Assembly: GCA_004556975.1 (NCBI GenBank)
Contig: SFFD01000013.1
Span: 1-52,159, forward strand
Direction: 5' to 3'
DNA: 52,159 bases
Source: Oscillospiraceae bacterium
GTDB taxonomy: Bacteria > Bacillota > Clostridia > Oscillospirales > Ruminococcaceae
The notes under the pieces are model-generated. The model did no database searches. It was not told the DNA's origin and saw only the letters and a list, made by a program, of their open reading frames with translations. Both the position numbers and the translations under genes were made by a program. Position 1 is the first letter of the stretch. Each line of letters opens with the position of its first letter. This document shows positions 49,037 through 52,159 of this stretch, in pieces.

Positions 49037-50443
49037 ATGAGTGAAAAAGAAAAGACTCCGGGTCAGCTTCTTCAGGAAAAGCTGCTTCGTTCACCAAAGA
49101 ACGGCGGGCTTACCCTTTCCGAAGAGCGGGTAGCCGAAGCCTATGACTACTGTGAAAACTACAAAGAGTTTATCAGCACCTGCAAAACCGAGCGTGAATT
49201 TATTGACTGGTGCATTCCCATGCTTGAAAAAGAGGGCTTTGTTCCTTTTGAACCCGGTCACAAATATGTTGCCGGCGATAAAATCTACATAAACAACCGC
49301 AACAAGGCGTTTCTTTTTGCCAAAATCGGTCGCAGACCATTTGAAGAAGGTCTTCACATTGCGGCAGCACATATTGATTCCCCGCGTCTTGACCTTAAAC
49401 CCAACCCTCTTTATGAAGACAAAGAACTTGCTCTTTTCAAGACGCATTATTACGGCGGAATTAAAAGATACCAGTGGACTACTATTCCGCTTGCGCTTCA
49501 CGGCGTTGTCGTCCGCAAGGACGGAACTTCCGTTACCGTAAATGTGGGCGAAGACGAAAACGACCCTGTTTTCTGTGTAACCGACCTTCTTCCGCACCTT
49601 GCAAAGGAGCAGATGGACAGAAAGCTCGGCGACGGAATCCGCGGCGAAGAACTGAACATTCTTATCGGTTCCACTCCGTTCAGAGATGACGCAGTAAGCG
49701 AAAAAGTAAAGCTTAACATCGCAAACATCCTCTTTGAGAAATATGAAATCACCGAAGAGGACTTTCAGTCCGCAGAGCTTACCATGGTGCCGGCCGGCAA
49801 AGCGCGCGACGTCGGCTTTGACAGAAGCCTTATCGGTTCCTACGGCCACGATGACAGAGTATGCGCTTATGGCGAGCTTACCGGCATTCTTGCGGCAGAT
49901 CCGGAATATACCGCGGTTGCCTGCTTTGCAGACAAGGAAGAAACCGGCTCCGACGGCCCCACCGGAATGAACAGCAAAATGCTTTCCTACTTTGCGATGG
50001 ATCTCGGCCGCCCATACGGAATTCCCGGTCACGTTATTTTAAGCCACAGCAAATGCATTTCCGCCGACGTAAACTGCGCGGTTGATCCCACCTTTGACAG
50101 CGTTCACGAGAAAAACAACGCCGCATATCTTAACTATGGAATTGTTGTAACAAAATATACCGGTTCCGGCGGCAAAAACAGCACCAATGACGCTCCGGCA
50201 GAGTTTGTGGGAGAGGTAAGAAAAATCATGAACGACGGCGAAGTGCTTTGGCAGACCGGTGAGCTCGGCAAGGTCAACGAAGGCGGCGGCGGCACGGTTG
50301 CAAAATATATCTCACGCCTCGGAGTAGATACCATTGACGTGGGCGTGCCGCTTCTTTCAATGCACGCGCCTATGGAGATTGCCTCAAAAATTGATATATT
50401 TATGATGCACAAGGCTTCGGAAGCGTTTTATAACGCAAAATAA
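49037..50443 (+). CDS. M18-family aminopeptidase
   Basis: 468 residues; SD AAAGGAG precedes ATG 49037. Zinc metallopeptidase removing N-terminal residues (often acidic or neutral) in the cytoplasm. Metal and catalytic residues: AAAHIDSPRLDLKP, DKEETGSDGPTGMNS, and the C-terminal LLSMHAPMEIASKID. Length and motif order match M18 (aspartyl/ApeA-like). It is 66 bp after the transglycosylase, so co-transcription is plausible. Confidence 0.94.
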   Translation: MSEKEKTPGQLLQEKLLRSPKNGGLTLSEERVAEAYDYCENYKEFISTCKTEREFIDWCIPMLEKEGFVPFEPGHKYVAGDKIYINNRNKAFLFAKIGRRPFEEGLHIAAAHIDSPRLDLKPNPLYEDKELALFKTHYYGGIKRYQWTTIPLALHGVVVRKDGTSVTVNVGEDENDPVFCVTDLLPHLAKEQMDRKLGDGIRGEELNILIGSTPFRDDAVSEKVKLNIANILFEKYEITEEDFQSAELTMVPAGKARDVGFDRSLIGSYGHDDRVCAYGELTGILAADPEYTAVACFADKEETGSDGPTGMNSKMLSYFAMDLGRPYGIPGHVILSHSKCISADVNCAVDPTFDSVHEKNNAAYLNYGIVVTKYTGSGGKNSTNDAPAEFVGEVRKIMNDGEVLWQTGELGKVNEGGGGTVAKYISRLGVDTIDVGVPLLSMHAPMEIASKIDIFMMHKASEAFYNAK

Positions 50444-50458
50444 TTCCGGCAATTATAG

Positions 50459-50493
50459 TTATGACCACCCATTTTAGGGTGGTCATAATTTTT
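50459..50493. terminator. Bidirectional terminator between the aminopeptidase and symporter genes
   Basis: TTATGACCACCC / GGGTGGTCATAA perfect 12-bp stem with a 6-nt loop and T run on the plus side. Confidence 0.9.
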
Positions 50494-50510
50494 ATGGTTT
50501 TGCCGCATTT

Positions 50511-51779
50511 TTACTGCTTTGAAACTTTAATAATCTCTTTTTTGAGCACAAGCAGCGCCGCCATATTAGGAACTATCATAAGACCGTTAAATATGTCGGA
50601 AAGATTCCATACGGCGGGAAGGCTCAATACGGAACCGACGGCGGCGCAGGCACAAAATGACAATCTGTAAATAAGAAGGGATTTTTTACTCTTTGTAATG
50701 TATTCAAGGGCTTTTTCGCCGTAAAAAGCCCACCCTATAACCGCCGCAAGTGCAAAGAAAAACATTGACGAAGCAAGAAATGCGCTTCCGAAGCCGCCGA
50801 AATATTTTGAAAAGGCAGCTTCGGAAGCGGTGCTTTCAATATTTCCGAGTCCGGAGGAAAGAATGGCAAACGCGGTCAGGGTGCAGCAGACCATTGTATC
50901 AAGAAACACCTCTATTATTCCCCAACAGCCCTGCTCCGCGGGCGTTCCGCCGCTTTCCGCATGGGCTATGGAAGCGGAACCCATGCCCGCTTCGTTAGTG
51001 AATGTGCCCCTTGCAATTCCTATTTGCAGTGCCTTTGAAGTAATCAGCCCAACAATTCCGCCGCCCATGGCAAGGGGCGCAAATGCGCCGGAAAATATGC
51101 TTTTAACCGCGGCGGAAAGATTATTTCTGCATATAAAAAGCAGCACTGTGCAGCCGAGCATATAAAACGCCGCCATTAAAGGAACAAAGAGCGAGGAAAC
51201 CTTTATTACCGCCTTTGCTCCGCGAAAGAGCACGGCGGCTGAAAGCAGGGCAATGGCTGCGCCGACAAAAACGGGCGGAACACCGAAGGCGCTTTTGCAA
51301 ATGTGTCCTGCGGCGTTTGTCTGTACCATATTGCCTGTTCCGAACGAGGCAAATATACAGCATATGCACCACGCCATAGCGGCTTTGCGCCCACCGAAGG
51401 CGCGTTCGATATATTTCATTGCGCCGCCGCGGTATTTTACTGCCATCGCTGCCTCTGCAAATTTGAGCATCATACCGAGGAACGCGCCTACCCACATCCA
51501 GAAAACGGCGCCCGCTCCGCCTATTGCTATGGCAGAAGCGACGCCCACAATGTTGCCGGTGCCCGCTGTTGCGCCAAGGGCGGTTGCCATGGCGGCAAAG
51601 CCGCCGCTTTTGCCTTTAAGACTGCCAAAGGTGCTTTTTATGATAAAGCGAAGCTTGCGCAGAGGATAAAATCCGCTTGCAACCGTCAAGAATGCTCCGC
51701 CGAAAAGCACCAACAGCAAAAGTGCCGGTCCCCATACAAACTGTGTGGCCTTTTCGCTTAAAGCTTCGAGGCTTGACAT
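50511..51779 (-). CDS. AGCS-family sodium/alanine (or glycine) symporter
   Basis: 422 residues; SD GGAAGTGAT precedes ATG 51779. About ten to eleven membrane helices. Family signatures: TALGATAGTGNIVGVA (GTGNI), GAVFWMWVGAFLGMM, and FTNEAGMGSASIAHA in the middle. It takes up alanine or glycine with Na+. Substrate preference cannot be read from the sequence. Confidence 0.94.
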   Translation of the reverse strand: MSSLEALSEKATQFVWGPALLLLVLFGGAFLTVASGFYPLRKLRFIIKSTFGSLKGKSGGFAAMATALGATAGTGNIVGVASAIAIGGAGAVFWMWVGAFLGMMLKFAEAAMAVKYRGGAMKYIERAFGGRKAAMAWCICCIFASFGTGNMVQTNAAGHICKSAFGVPPVFVGAAIALLSAAVLFRGAKAVIKVSSLFVPLMAAFYMLGCTVLLFICRNNLSAAVKSIFSGAFAPLAMGGGIVGLITSKALQIGIARGTFTNEAGMGSASIAHAESGGTPAEQGCWGIIEVFLDTMVCCTLTAFAILSSGLGNIESTASEAAFSKYFGGFGSAFLASSMFFFALAAVIGWAFYGEKALEYITKSKKSLLIYRLSFCACAAVGSVLSLPAVWNLSDIFNGLMIVPNMAALLVLKKEIIKVSKQ

Positions 51780-52159
51780 AAAATCACTTCCAAATAATTG
51801 TTGATTTATTGTATTAGGAAGGACAGATAAAAATGCAAAAGCCCGAATTGCAAATATGTCAATTTTAAAGAAGCAATAATGAAAAAAGAAAACTTAAAAG
51901 CATTATAAAACAATTTAGTTGTTCCGCAAACAGAAAGTATTAGGATTGAAAGGCAATAAATATTTTGGTGTAAAGTACTGGCAAATCAAAGGGCGAGTCC
52001 TGTGGACATATGAATCTCATTGAAGAATAATATTTCGCATACAAACAAAAAAGAGCCTCCCACAGGGTAGCAGCGCATAAGACAGGTTTATAGCTTTAGA
52101 GAGAACAGCGTGGCGGAAGTCACGCTGTTCTGCTTTTTGATGCGTGAGTGAGTATTTCG
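51780..52159. other. Edge region: candidate promoter, untranslated structured RNA, terminator
   Basis: No gene seen. A plus-strand TTGAAA (51946-51951), 17 bp, TGTAAA (51969-51974) could start a transcript near 51981. CCTGTGG (about 52009) can pair with CCACAGG (about 52069). A perfect terminator hairpin lies at 52102-52138. It could be a small RNA or the attenuated leader of a gene beyond the window. It does not match a riboswitch or 6S, tmRNA or SRP RNA that I know. Confidence 0.4.
52102..52138 (+). terminator. Terminator of the edge transcript
   Basis: GAACAGCGTG (52103-52112) / CACGCTGTTC (52121-52130), 8-nt loop, then TGCTTTTT. Confidence 0.85.

Noticed and set aside
49091..50032. 313-residue frame antisense to the M18 aminopeptidase
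   Set aside because: Shadow of a clear enzyme gene on the other strand; composition is not protein-like.
51946..52138. 6S RNA, SRP RNA or cobalamin/guanidine riboswitch
   Set aside because: The size, pairing and conserved blocks do not fit any of these as I know them; kept only as an unassigned transcript.
1..52159. CRISPR array, prophage or integrated element
   Set aside because: No regularly spaced repeats and no phage structural, integrase or transposase genes were seen. The tRNA-Pro has no obvious attachment-site duplication.

Overview
The window looks like a chromosomal piece of an anaerobic, spore-forming, gut-adapted Clostridia bacterium, probably from the Oscillospirales or a relative. 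Supporting signs are dipicolinate synthase genes (dpaA/dpaB) for sporulation, an S-box (SAM-I) riboswitch on metK, Bacillota-type promoters and strong Shine-Dalgarno (SD) sites, a B12-dependent class II ribonucleotide reductase, a CIRCE element, a bile salt hydrolase, and surface proteins with NPxTG-type C-terminal signals. I see no complete prophage, transposase gene, CRISPR array or rRNA.

Layout. 1-2.3 kb: end of an SPFH-type gene, then four small unknown membrane, lipoprotein or zinc-ribbon genes. 2.3-6.8 kb: SAM riboswitch and metK facing ppa and nrdJ. 6.8-11.4 kb: a relic of a second MATE gene, a MATE exporter with its MarR regulator, a two-headed LuxR-type regulator, an RNHCP protein and a DUF6512 membrane protein. 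11.4-18.2 kb: folC, valS, RNase J with a long leader. 18.2-21.7 kb: a two-component system and an acyltransferase/SLOG pair. 21.9-25.5 kb: envelope proteins of unknown role, one apparently split. 25.7-28.5 kb: three related GNAT acetyltransferases, a nested palindrome and a bile salt hydrolase. 28.7-32 kb: an arsenic operon whose two transporter genes are both broken, followed by tRNA-Pro. 32.2-39.6 kb: YaaL-like protein, CIRCE-controlled Hsp20, ABC exporter, TraX, an MreB-like protein and RecD2. 39.7-42.8 kb: dpaAB, a glucosaminidase and an S1 protein. 43.4-45.3 kb: a large surface protein. 45.4-50.5 kb: a housekeeping operon (DUF951, prfA, threonylcarbamoyl-AMP synthase, coaE, lytic transglycosylase, M18 aminopeptidase). 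50.5-52.2 kb: an amino-acid/sodium symporter and a probable untranslated leader or small RNA at the edge.

The most unusual feature is not a gene. The octamer TGAGCACG (or its complement) occurs about 24 times by eye count, and its 7-base core about 39 times, against roughly 1.6 and 6 expected from uniform composition. It lies in both orientations, in several reading frames and in palindromic pairs inside terminators, which is the usual appearance of DNA-uptake-type signal sequences. Other points of interest are three genes whose good SD site faces a non-standard start codon (ATA, ACG, ATC), the stepwise decay of the arsenic transporters, and the three-way GNAT family. Function calls rest on reading translated sequence and on memory of families. 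No search was run.
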